Origin: J038 sp036734085
GTDB taxonomy: Bacteria; Chloroflexota; Anaerolineae; Aggregatilineales; Phototrophicaceae
Assembly (NCBI GenBank): GCA_036734085.1
Contig: DAIMZF010000038.1
Span: forward strand, 1 to 25,171
DNA length: 25,171 nt
Direction of reading: 5' to 3'
Under the pieces are notes generated by a model. The model did not search any database. It saw only the letters and a list, made by a program, of their open reading frames with translations, and was not told the DNA's origin. How positions within the stretch are numbered: the first letter of the stretch is position 1; the number at the start of each line of letters is the position of its first letter. Shown here piece by piece: positions 1 through 8,019 of this stretch. Both the position numbers and the translations under genes were made by a program.

Positions 1-161
1 CGCAACCGTTTAGCAACCTTAACGGCCATGATTACACGTATGGCGCGGCGGCGTTCCTCCTGCTGGTGATGACGCTCTGCCTTGCGGTTGGCCTGCGTTA
101 CCGGCATCAACACCCGCACACTACACAGCCGGAAAATCCGCTACAGCTTACCCCGACTTAA
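1..161 (+). CDS. C-terminal end of a membrane protein (partial, possibly a transporter)
   Basis: An open frame enters from the left edge (first full codon at base 3) and ends at the TAA at 159-161. It encodes about 52 residues. One clear hydrophobic helix (AAAFLLLVMTLCLAVGL) is followed by a basic, hydrophilic tail (RYRHQHP...), as expected of the last transmembrane segment and cytoplasmic tail of a multi-pass protein. A major-facilitator-type transporter would fit, but one helix cannot prove a family. The frame overlaps the 3' end of the convergent gene on the other strand by 14 bases. Codon use (many third-position C/G) matches the neighbours, which supports real coding. Confidence 0.55.
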   Translation, partial: QPFSNLNGHDYTYGAAAFLLLVMTLCLAVGLRYRHQHPHTTQPENPLQLTPT

Positions 162-1248
162 CCAGCAATGAGCGCCCGGTGATCAATGTCGGGTCGTGGC
201 GGGCGATGAACCCGCGTGTATAAGCGTAGAAGGTCACAATCCAGACTCCCCCCGCGCCCAATAGCATTAATTCCATGATGGAAAAAGTCAGCCAGCCAAG
301 ACCGTAGTGCATCACAATCAGCAAAATGGACACGATGACCACCACCATTGTGATGCGATGATAGCGCGGTGGGTAGATGGGCAAGATGCGACCAGCAATG
401 CTAGCGACGATGATGAACAAGACCAGCGCCGCGATAGAGATAATCTGGTGCAGGTTCGCGGTGATGCCATAGTACGGGAAGAACCCCACGCCGGACACCA
501 GCAAGCACATCGACAGCATAATGCGCCGCAGGCCATCAAACTGCGCGGACTGAAACACGCCGCGCCGCCGCAGGATGTTTAAATCGCCCAGTTTATCCTG
601 CAAGACCGCTAGCAATAGCACCCCCGCCATGATGAACGTCAGGTTGAAGACAATCCCGTATTCATCCACGCCTAGCCAGCTAATCGCCTGTGTCCACCAG
701 TCCAGGCTGGTAGAAAGCGTGATGGCCGCAATCAAGCCGGATAGCATAACAATCCCGGCGAATAACAACAGCCATAACGTTCCCAAGCGGCTTGCCATAT
801 GCGTGACAATGTAGGCTAAAATCCCGGCATAAATCGCGTTGAGTGGCACAAAGATAATCGGCTGTGAGAGCATATATCGCGTCGGGAGGAAGCGTTGCAG
901 GATGGAAAGTATGAACACGCTTGCCAGCATCAGGGTTACGGCGAAGCCGACCGCCACACTAAAGCGGATAACCACCCGCAGGACTGGCGCGAGTTCGTGC
1001 AGATGGTCGTAAGATTCACGCGATTTATCTTTAAAACGACGGAAGCCGACCGCCGTCACCGCCAACGTGACTAAAAAAGTGGTATCCGCGAGATAGCTTG
1101 CCATTGACGTGCGACTCCGTGACAAAAACGGCAGGCCGCCGCCTTCGCCCGTGCCTTCTGTGGATAAAACCATGACAACCGTTAGTAAGCTGACGATCAA
1201 CACGGCGATAAACGCCGCCCGGAGTGCAAGCTGTTGTATTTGCCCCAT
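148..1248 (-). CDS. Polytopic membrane protein of unknown function
   Basis: A 366-residue protein with about ten hydrophobic segments. Examples lie near residues 11-29 (AAFIAVLIVSLLTVVMVL), 88-115, 130-150, 156-178, 198-217, 242-262, 268-286, 298-318 and 322-342. Short basic loops such as RRFKDKSR and LRRR suggest cytoplasmic sides. I do not recognise a catalytic or transport signature, so no function is assigned. The start codon at 1248 is preceded on its strand by a purine-rich stretch (GAGGGGGAAGG) that can serve as ribosome binding site. The gene is divergent from the DUF362 gene and converges, with a 14-base overlap, on the partial membrane gene at the left edge. Sure as a coding gene, unsure of role. 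Confidence 0.8.
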   Translation of the reverse strand: MGQIQQLALRAAFIAVLIVSLLTVVMVLSTEGTGEGGGLPFLSRSRTSMASYLADTTFLVTLAVTAVGFRRFKDKSRESYDHLHELAPVLRVVIRFSVAVGFAVTLMLASVFILSILQRFLPTRYMLSQPIIFVPLNAIYAGILAYIVTHMASRLGTLWLLLFAGIVMLSGLIAAITLSTSLDWWTQAISWLGVDEYGIVFNLTFIMAGVLLLAVLQDKLGDLNILRRRGVFQSAQFDGLRRIMLSMCLLVSGVGFFPYYGITANLHQIISIAALVLFIIVASIAGRILPIYPPRYHRITMVVVIVSILLIVMHYGLGWLTFSIMELMLLGAGGVWIVTFYAYTRGFIARHDPTLITGRSLLVKSG

Positions 1249-1352
1249 AGCTGTGTGCCTTCCCCCTCACATTGAGATTCAATGATATTACGCACAATAC
1301 CGCGTTTTAGTCGCTCCGGCAACCGTTATAGCATCCTGACCAGAATGCGGAT

Positions 1353-1358
1353 TATAAT
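1353..1358 (+). promoter_or_regulatory. Possible -10 box in the divergent intergenic region
   Basis: A perfect TATAAT lies 46 bases upstream of the DUF362 start at 1404, inside a 155-base divergent intergenic region (1249-1403). No good -35 box is visible at 16-18 bases. A second candidate, TATACT at 1396-1401 with TTGTTC at 1373-1378 (17-base spacer), would put the transcript start at or after the ATG, so it fits less well. The same region holds a short inverted repeat, CATTGA-gat-TCAATG, at 1270-1284, close to the start of the membrane-protein gene; it could be an operator. All assignments are by eye. Confidence 0.3.
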
Positions 1359-1403
1359 CATCATCAGACCTTTTGTTCCGATTGTTCGTGAAAGTTATAC
1401 TCT

Positions 1404-2204
1404 ATGGGAAAACTTAAAGACCTTGCCGCCGTCAACACAGCCAAGAGCAACTCATTCGTCTATACCCCGCCCTCTGCCGCATTTGAAGCGGCGCGGATTC
1501 TCGTTAAGCCCAATCTAGGGTATCCCAAAGGGCCGCCCGTCACGGTGAGTATGCCCGTGTTGGGGGCGGTACTGCGCGGGTTGCGTCGGGCGAACCCCCA
1601 TGCGCGGATTGTCGTCGTGGAAGGCGTTACATCGAACACCCCGGCGGATAGCATCTTTAAAAAACTTGGCCTGCCGGAATTACTCGACGCGGAGATGCGC
1701 GCCGCCGATGCCGAGTCGCTCATCATGGATGAATTTGTCAACATCAACCCTCACCCGGTACGCTTTAGCACGATGATTGCGCCCAAGTACGTTAAAGAAT
1801 ACGACTGTTGCATCAGCGTGAGCGCGTTTAAGCGCACGGTACTCAATGGCAAACCGTTGATTTCCGCCACGCTCAAGAACCTCTACGGGCTTTTCCCGCG
1901 TGAACACTACCACGCCCGCAGTCAAAAATCACGCGGACAGCTACACCGCCCCAGCGTTAATGAAGTGCTGAAGGATGTTTACTTCAGCGTGGGGCGTTAT
2001 TTTCATGGTGGCGTGGTGGATTTAACGCAGGCGTTCGTCAACGATAGCTGGGAACCGGACAAGGGGCAGGCGGTTGATGTGGGACAAGTGGTGTGGGGGG
2101 ATGATTTGCTGGCGGTGGATGAAGTCGCGTGTAAACTGGCAGGCGAATCAATCGCGGAGTACATCCAGCCCATCCGGGAGATTAGAAAGACGTTGCAATC
2201 ATGA
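1404..2204 (+). CDS. DUF362 domain-containing protein
   Basis: A 266-residue protein. The segment ILVKPNLGYPKGPPVTV near residues 32-48, followed by a helix and a beta strand ending IVVVEGVTSN, matches the conserved N-terminal pattern of the DUF362 family (a lysine-Pro-Asn motif, a Thr/Val-rich stretch, then a Rossmann-like strand). Family members are often annotated as iron-sulfur or uncharacterised proteins, and some carry a C-terminal ferredoxin domain. This one has no clustered cysteines, so it is the short form without a 4Fe-4S module. The biochemical role is unknown. Its TGA overlaps the ATG of the exonuclease gene in an ATGA, so the two are translationally coupled and probably one transcript. 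The ATG at 1404 lacks a strong Shine-Dalgarno site; the start is the least certain part. Confidence 0.8.
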   Translation: MGKLKDLAAVNTAKSNSFVYTPPSAAFEAARILVKPNLGYPKGPPVTVSMPVLGAVLRGLRRANPHARIVVVEGVTSNTPADSIFKKLGLPELLDAEMRAADAESLIMDEFVNINPHPVRFSTMIAPKYVKEYDCCISVSAFKRTVLNGKPLISATLKNLYGLFPREHYHARSQKSRGQLHRPSVNEVLKDVYFSVGRYFHGGVVDLTQAFVNDSWEPDKGQAVDVGQVVWGDDLLAVDEVACKLAGESIAEYIQPIREIRKTLQS

Positions 2205-2764
2205 GCCATACATCGCCACAGACGCGCATAGAGGCCATCGCATGGGCACGGGAACTGCTGAAGAATGGCGCGGTCTTCCTGGATTTTGAGACCACCGACA
2301 TCAAAGACGCGGAGATTGTGCAGGTGGGCGTGTTGGACGCTCAAGGCGAAACCCTCCTGCAAACACTGGTTAAACCCGCGAAGCCCATCCACCCCAAAGC
2401 AATGCAGGTACACGGCATCACACCGCAGATGGTAGCAGAAGCCCCACCTTTCGAGTCCATCTATGTGACGTTGAGCAGTGCCTTAGCAGGCAGGCCGGTG
2501 GTGGCGTATAACATGCCGTTTGACAGAGGCGTGCTGATGGGTGTGTGTGAGCGCCGCCGCCTGCCAGTGCCGAAGGTCAGGACGTGGACATGCGCGATGC
2601 GAGCTTATGCGACTTACTACGGGCGCATCGGCAAAAAGGGCTTCCAGTGGCAAAGCCTGAGGATGGCCTGTAACCAGCAGAAAATCACCGTTGCTAACGC
2701 CCATGACGCCATCGGCGATTGTTTAATGACGTGGGAATTGGTCAGGAAGATGGCGGAAGGCTAA
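2201..2764 (+). CDS. DnaQ-like DEDDh 3'-5' exonuclease
   Basis: A 187-residue single-domain protein with all exonuclease motifs of the DEDDh class. Exo I is LDFETT with D28 and E30, Exo II is AYNMPFD with D108, and Exo III is HDAIGD with H168 and D173. These four acidic residues bind two metal ions and the histidine activates water for hydrolysis of the 3' terminal phosphodiester of DNA or RNA. The length matches stand-alone DnaQ/epsilon-like nucleases; no polymerase or other domain is fused. The exact substrate (proofreading, repair or RNA trimming) cannot be read from the sequence. The start overlaps the DUF362 stop by 4 bases. There is no sign of functional linkage to the downstream lipid synthase, which is set apart by 254 bases. 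Confidence 0.9.
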   Translation: MSHTSPQTRIEAIAWARELLKNGAVFLDFETTDIKDAEIVQVGVLDAQGETLLQTLVKPAKPIHPKAMQVHGITPQMVAEAPPFESIYVTLSSALAGRPVVAYNMPFDRGVLMGVCERRRLPVPKVRTWTCAMRAYATYYGRIGKKGFQWQSLRMACNQQKITVANAHDAIGDCLMTWELVRKMAEG

Positions 2765-2791
2765 CGGACTCCATAATTTTAAATATGGCCT

Positions 2792-2821
2792 GTGGGGGTT
2801 AGTGGGGGTTGGTGAAGGTTA
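2792..2821 (+). repeat. Three tandem 10-base repeats upstream of the lipid synthase
   Basis: Three consecutive units, GTGGGGGTTA, GTGGGGGTTG and GTGAAGGTTA, sit about 200 bases upstream of the megasynthase start. A 10-base period equals one helical turn and is typical of sites for regulators that bind as side-by-side monomers, but no known box is recognised. The interval 2765-3018 holds no gene. Confidence 0.6.
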
Positions 2822-2858
2822 GCAGACCGTATGCCAGCACAAGGTATGAAGAGTTAAA

Positions 2859-2887
2859 TTTGGGCAGATTCGACATAATCGCCCAAA
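2859..2887. repeat. Inverted repeat in the pfa upstream region
   Basis: TTTGGGCAGATT (2859-2870) pairs with AATCGCCCAAA (2877-2887), leaving one bulged A and a 6-base loop (cgacat). No T-tract follows on the plus strand, so it is a poor intrinsic terminator for the exonuclease gene. An operator or an RNA hairpin is as likely. Confidence 0.5.
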
Positions 2888-2953
2888 GCAAAGGGCACTA
2901 AAACTGGTCAAATTGCCTCAGGGTATGTTAAAGTAACAGGCCAAAAGCACAAC

Positions 2954-3010
2954 TTTTTAGCGCGGACATGGTTGTATATAAAGCAAGGGACACGCTAAAC
3001 GTTCAAAGGT
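2954..3010 (+). promoter_or_regulatory. Candidate promoter and ribosome binding site of the pfa operon
   Basis: A TATAAA box (2977-2982) lies 17 bases after a weak TTTTTA (2954-2959), predicting transcription from about 2989. AAAGGT (3005-3010) then precedes the ATG at 3019 by 8 bases. This arrangement supports 3019 as the true start rather than the in-frame ATG at 2968, which would lie upstream of the transcript and has no clear ribosome site. Confidence 0.35.
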
Positions 3011-3018
3011 ATTTGACT

Positions 3019-6000
3019 ATGGCTAACAAATTACACCAAACGCCCATCGCCGTTATCGGCATGGCGTCGGTCTTCCCCAACGCAATGAACTTACGCGAAT
3101 TTTGGGATAACATCGTCAATCGGGCAGATTGCATCATTGACGTGCCGGAAAATCGCTGGCGCATTGAAGACTATTATGATGAAGACCCCCGCGCACCAGA
3201 TAAAACCTACAGCAAGCGCGGCGGCTTCTTGCCGGAAGTAGACTTCGACCCGATGGAGTTCGGCCTGCCGCCCAACATCCTGGAAGTCACCGATGTATCG
3301 CAGATGCTCGGCTTAGTGGTGGCGCGGGACGCCATGCAAGATGCTGGCTATGGCGAATCCAGCGTGGAACTACGCGATAAGACCGGCGTGATTCTGGGTG
3401 TCGGCGGTGGGCAGAAGCTCATCACCCCCCTGACAAGCCGCTTGCAGTACCCCGTATGGCGGCGTGCACTGGAATCATCCGGGATTGTGGGCGAAGACGC
3501 CGACCGTATCATCGAGAAGATGAAGGCGGCTTACATCGGCTGGGAAGAAAACAGCTTTCCCGGCATGTTAGGCAACGTCATCGCCGGGCGCATCGCTAAC
3601 CGTCTGGATTTAGGCGGGACAAACTGCGTGGTGGATGCGGCGTGCGCGAGTAGCATGGCCGCGATGAAGCTCGCGGTCAGCGAACTGGTCGAAGGCCGCG
3701 CCGATATGATGATTACAGGCGGCGTGGATACCGACAACAGCCCCTTTATGTATATGTGCTTCAGCAAAACACCCGCTTTTACGCCCAACAACGTACCGCG
3801 CCACTTCGATGAAGAATCCGATGGGATGATGGTCGGTGAAGGCGTCGGGATGATCGTGCTCAAGCGCCTGGCGGATGCTGAACGCGACGGCGATAGAATT
3901 TATGCCGTTCTGCGCGGCGTCGGCAGTAGCAGTGACGGACGCTTTAAGAGCATCTACGCGCCACGCGGCGAAGGCCAAGAGAAAGCACTTGTCCGTGCTT
4001 ACGAAGACGCCGGGATTCACCCGCACGAGGTTCAACTCATCGAAGCACACGGCACAGGCACACGCGCCGGTGACATGACCGAAACCACGACGCTTGTCCG
4101 CTTCTTTAACCAGCATGTAGACGTAAGCAAAGGGGATAATGACCGCGCTATCGCGTTAGGCAGTGTCAAATCCCAGATTGGGCATACCAAAGCGGCGGCA
4201 GGCATTGCTGGCGTGATTAAAGCGGTGCTGTCTCTGCATCACAAAATTCTGCCCGCGACAATCAACGTGGATAAGCCCAACCCTAAGCTCGGCTTAGATG
4301 AATCGCCGTTGTACATCAACACGCAAACGCGCCCATGGGTTGCCAATGGCACACCCCGCCGCGCAGGGGTGAGTTCATTCGGGTTTGGCGGCACAAACTT
4401 CCACTTTGTGTTTGAAGAATACACACACGACCACCGCGCCCATTACCGCCTGCATCACACGGCGGAAACAGTTATCTTCCATGCGGATACACCGGAAGCC
4501 CTCATCGAGAAGATGCAGAAGGTCGTCGGCAAACTACGCGCGGAAGACCAACAGGAGCAATACCTCAATCTGGCGCAATACAGCCGCGTGACAAACATCC
4601 CGGTAGCGGATGCCCGGCTGGGTTTTGTCGCAGGATCGCCGGAAGAAGCTATCGAGCTACTGGACGCCTCGATTAAGTTTATGCAGGCCAAGCCACAAGC
4701 GGAAGATTGGCACCACCCCAAAGGCATTTTCTATCGCCGTCAGGCGGCACAACTGCACGGGCAGGTTGTCGCGCTGTTCAGTGGGCAAGGGTCACAATAT
4801 GTGAACATGGGGCGCGAACTGGCGCTGAACTTCCCCACCATCCGCGAGAGCTACAGCAAAATTGACGCGCTATTCAAGCAAGATCACCTGCCACTGGTCA
4901 GCAATGTGGTGTTCCCGACTCCGGCCTTCACGAAGGATGAGCAGGACAAACAAGACCAGATGATTCAGCGCACGGACTATGTGCAACCTGCCATCGGCGC
5001 GATGAGCGCAGGCTTGTTCCAACTATTCCAACGTGCCGGATTCCAACCGGATTTTGTGGCCGGGCATAGCTTCGGTGAATTGACCGCGCTGTGGGCGGCG
5101 GGTGCGCTGAACGATGAGGATTATTACCGTCTGGTGAAGGTGCGCGGCTCCGCGATGGCTCCGCCTGCCGACCCGAACTTTGATGCTGGCTCGATGCTGG
5201 CCGTTACGGGTGATGTCGCCAACCTGGAAGCGGATATTGCCGGGCATAGTGGCGTCTATATGGCGAACATCAATTCACCGCGTCAGGTCGTCCTGGCGGG
5301 CAATACCGCCGCGCTCAACAGCATCAAGCCAGAACTTGAACGCAAGGGCTATAACGTGGTGGCGCTGTCCGTCGCGGCGGCCTTCCACACACCGCTTGTC
5401 GGCCACGCGCAGACGCCCTTCGCGCACGCAGTTAGCCAAGCGGAATTTAAAGCGCCGCGCATCCCGGTTTATTCCAATGCCACCGCGACCGCGTACCCGT
5501 CCGACCCGGCGGCGATGCGCCGTATGTTGAGCGACCACATCCTGCAAAGTGTGAACTTCCGTCAGGAAATCGAGAACATCTATAACGCAGGCGGGCGTGT
5601 GTTTATCGAGTTTGGGCCGCGCAACGTGCTAACCAATCTCGTCAAGGATATTTTGGGCGATAAAGCGCACACGGCGATCGCGCTGAACCCCAGCCGCCAA
5701 AAAGACAGCGACCGCCAGTTCCGCGAAGCACTCGCGCATCTGCGTGTACTAGGGCTGGAGTTGGCCGAAGTTGACCCGCACAATGCAGACCCGGTCAAGC
5801 CAACATCCGCCGGGCGTAAAAAAGGCATGATTGTGAAAATTCACGGTGGGCAATACCTGACAGACGCACACAAAAAGCGGTATCAAGACACGCTCAACGA
5901 CGGCTTCACCGTCAGTGGCGGCGGTGTGCGCGAAGTCATCAAAGAGGTGATTAAAGAAGTTCCGGTGGAAGTCATCCGCGAAGTTGTGCGCGAAGTGCCC

Positions 6001-7931
6001 CCCCAAAACGCCGCCCCCGCGCAGGCTTCACAAGCCACCTTGCCGGATGCGCTGACGTTATTCAGCCAACAACAGGCCGAGACACTCCGCGCACACCAGC
6101 AATATCTGGAAAATGAGACTGAATACATCCGCATCTTCGCGGAATTGACCCATCAACAACAGGCGGCCTTCCAGAATAGTGCGCTAAACCCTGACTTTGC
6201 CGCGCATCTTAACCGTAGCATGGACGCTCTGCACAGTCATCAAGCGGAAACTCTGCGTGTGCATGAGATGTATCTGCAAGGCCAGAGTGAGCAAACACAA
6301 GCGTTACTGGCCGCGATGAGGGGCGGCGCGACGGCTTACGTCGCACCGTCTACAGCCGCAAGTGTTGCTACACCCGCACCGGCTCCAGTAACACCAACGC
6401 CTGTTGCGCCTGCACCCATAGCGCCTGCTCCGGTCGCATCAGCGCCCGCACCTGTTGCGCCCGCACCTGCCGCGCCTATTCCAGTAACACCCGCATCAGC
6501 ACCCGCGCCTGCAAGCAACGGACTTTCGCTGGATGCACTCTCTGACGCACTCCTGGTCATCGTCAGTGACAAGACCGGGTATCCCTCCGAGATGCTCGAA
6601 CTGGAAATGGACATCGAAGCCGATTTAGGCATTGATAGCATCAAACGTGTGGAAATTCTCGGCGCGATGCGTGACCAATTCCCGCAATTGCCCGACCTGC
6701 CAGCCGAAGATTTAGCCGAACTCCGCACACTCGATGAGATTGTGCAGTATATGGGCAAGGTCGGCGGAGCGTCGGCGGCACAGGTTACATCAGCGCCTGC
6801 GCCTGCTACACCCGCACCTGCCGCGCCTACTCCGGTAGCGGCGATACCTACGGTAGCGGCGACACNNNNNNNNNNNNNNNNNNNNNNNNNNNNNNNNNNN
6901 NNNNNNNNNNNNNNNNNNNNNNNNNNNNNNNNNNNNNNNNNNNNNNNNNNNNNNNNNNNNNNNNNCGTGTGGAAATTCTCGGCGCGATGCGTGACCAATT
7001 CCCGCAATTGCCCGACCTGCCAGCCGAAGATTTAGCCGAACTCCGCACACTCGATGAGATTGTGCAGTATATGGGCAAGGTCGGCGGGGCGAATGGTACG
7101 CACGCCAACGGCAACCACAGCACAACAGAGGCCAACAGCCCAAAAGCACTCGCGCCGGAGGTGGCCGCTAATGGTGGCACGGCTCCGGCGCTGACCCAAC
7201 TACAGCATGATATTCCGCGTGTGGCGGCGGCGCTCAAACGCCTGCCCCAGCCGGATTTCATGCACATCACCCTCCCGGCGGGCGGGGTGTGCGTGCTGAC
7301 CGACGACGGCACACCGTTAACCGCGTTAATCGCGGAAAAACTTTCCGCGCAGGGTTGGCCGGTGGTGGTCATCAGCTTCCCGGCGGATGTCGTGCCGACT
7401 CGTAGCACGCTCCCGCCGCATATAGCGCGGGTAGAACTGGCAGACATGGCCGAAACACGGCTGGAAGACGCGCTGAAAACAATCAGCACCGGGCACGGGC
7501 CGGTTGCGGCCTTCGTCCACCTCAGCCCACCCAGCCGCGCCTTTGGTGCCAATGGGGACTTGTTCGTGGACAATGAGAAGGCGCTGGTCAAACACGCTTT
7601 CCTGTTCGCCAAGCACCTTAAGCGCCCGTTGCAGGACTCGGCAAATGCGGGGTACGCCGCTTTTGTGACTGTGGCACGGCTGGATGGCGCATTCGGCACA
7701 CACAATGGCCTGTACAGTGCCATCAGTGGCGGTTTATTTGGCCTGACGAAGACGGTGAATCTGGAATGGCCGGGCGTGTTCTGTCGAGCGCTGGATGTGG
7801 CAACAGACCTAGAGGACGCCACCGCCGCACAGCACATCGTCGCGGAATTGCACGATCCGAATCGCTTAACCATTGATGTCGCTATCCGCCGCGAAGGACG
7901 CGCTACGCTGATAGCGGATGTCGTCATCTAG
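3019..7931 (+). CDS. pfaA: Pfa-like lipid synthase subunit A: KS-AT-ACP(n)-psiKR (interrupted by an assembly gap)
   Basis: Multidomain iterative synthase resembling PfaA of polyunsaturated-fatty-acid and related lipid synthases. The ketosynthase is at about residues 8-450, with C209 in DAACASS, H344 in EAHGTGT and H389 in QIGHTKAAAG. The acyltransferase is at about 585-895, with GQGSQY and nucleophile S684 in GHSFGE. A charged EVIKEV-type zipper follows near 970-995, then two copies of a QAETLR-HxxYL helix, a Pro-Ala linker and an ACP with S1207 in LGIDSIKRVEILG, the motif typical of PUFA-synthase ACPs. After the gap come the end of another ACP and a psiKR (structural half of ketoreductase) ending in the stop at 7931. 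The reading frame differs on the two sides of the 100 N; the gap length is arbitrary, so one continuous gene is inferred. Start chosen at 3019 by its ribosome site. The catalytic KR half is missing here and is encoded by the next gene. Confidence 0.9.
6646..7087 (+). repeat. Tandem ACP-coding repeat flanking the gap (122-base exact direct repeat)
   Basis: Bases 6646-6767 and 6966-7087 are identical over 122 positions. Both encode the ACP second half, from RVEILGAM to YMGKV. The copies diverge only in the linker after GG. The upstream copy is preceded by the phosphopantetheine serine; in the downstream copy the serine lies in the gap. This is the expected trace of a recently homogenised ACP array that the assembler could not resolve. 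The number of ACPs is therefore at least two and probably more. Confidence 0.9.
6866..6965. other. Assembly gap of 100 N inside the ACP array
   Basis: Exactly 100 N, a conventional placeholder rather than a measured length. It cuts a Pro-Ala-rich linker on the left and resumes inside an ACP on the right. Because frames do not agree across it, the true length is not 100. Confidence 0.98.
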
Positions 7932-7953
7932 TACAACTTGGCTATATCTATAG

Positions 7954-7998
7954 GCGAACGCCAGCGCGGGGCAGTACGGCGCGGCGTTCGCTTTCTTC
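7954..7998 (+). terminator. GC-rich hairpin followed by a pyrimidine tract between the split KR genes
   Basis: GCGAACGCC-a-GCGC (7954-7967) pairs with GCGC-GGCGTTCGC (7979-7991): 13 base pairs, one bulged A, 11-base loop, then TTTCTTC. It lies in the 88-base gap between the stop at 7931 and the start at 8020. It looks like an intrinsic terminator or partial attenuator, although the T-tract is interrupted by C, so incomplete termination is plausible. Confidence 0.5.
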
Positions 7999-8019
7999 AT
8001 CTGCATGAGGGGAAAACAA

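Noticed and set aside
2791..2820. G-quadruplex in the G-rich repeat upstream of the synthase
   Set aside because: Only two runs of five G are present; the third unit has only GG, so a stable three-tetrad structure is not supported.
2968..3018. Alternative earlier start of the first synthase gene at 2968
   Set aside because: It overlaps the TATAAA box and lacks a ribosome site; AAAGGT sits correctly before ATG 3019, and the family-like sequence starts just after that.
6336..7927. Long open frames on the minus strand (up to about 359 codons) across the ACP/psiKR region
   Set aside because: They are antisense to the recognised ACP and psiKR domains, extend through the N run, and have Ser/Arg/Ala-rich low-information sequence typical of shadows of GC-rich coding DNA.
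8005..8019. Alternative start of the KR-DH gene at 8005
   Set aside because: This ATG overlaps the AGGGG ribosome site that fits ATG 8020; the five extra residues have no family support.
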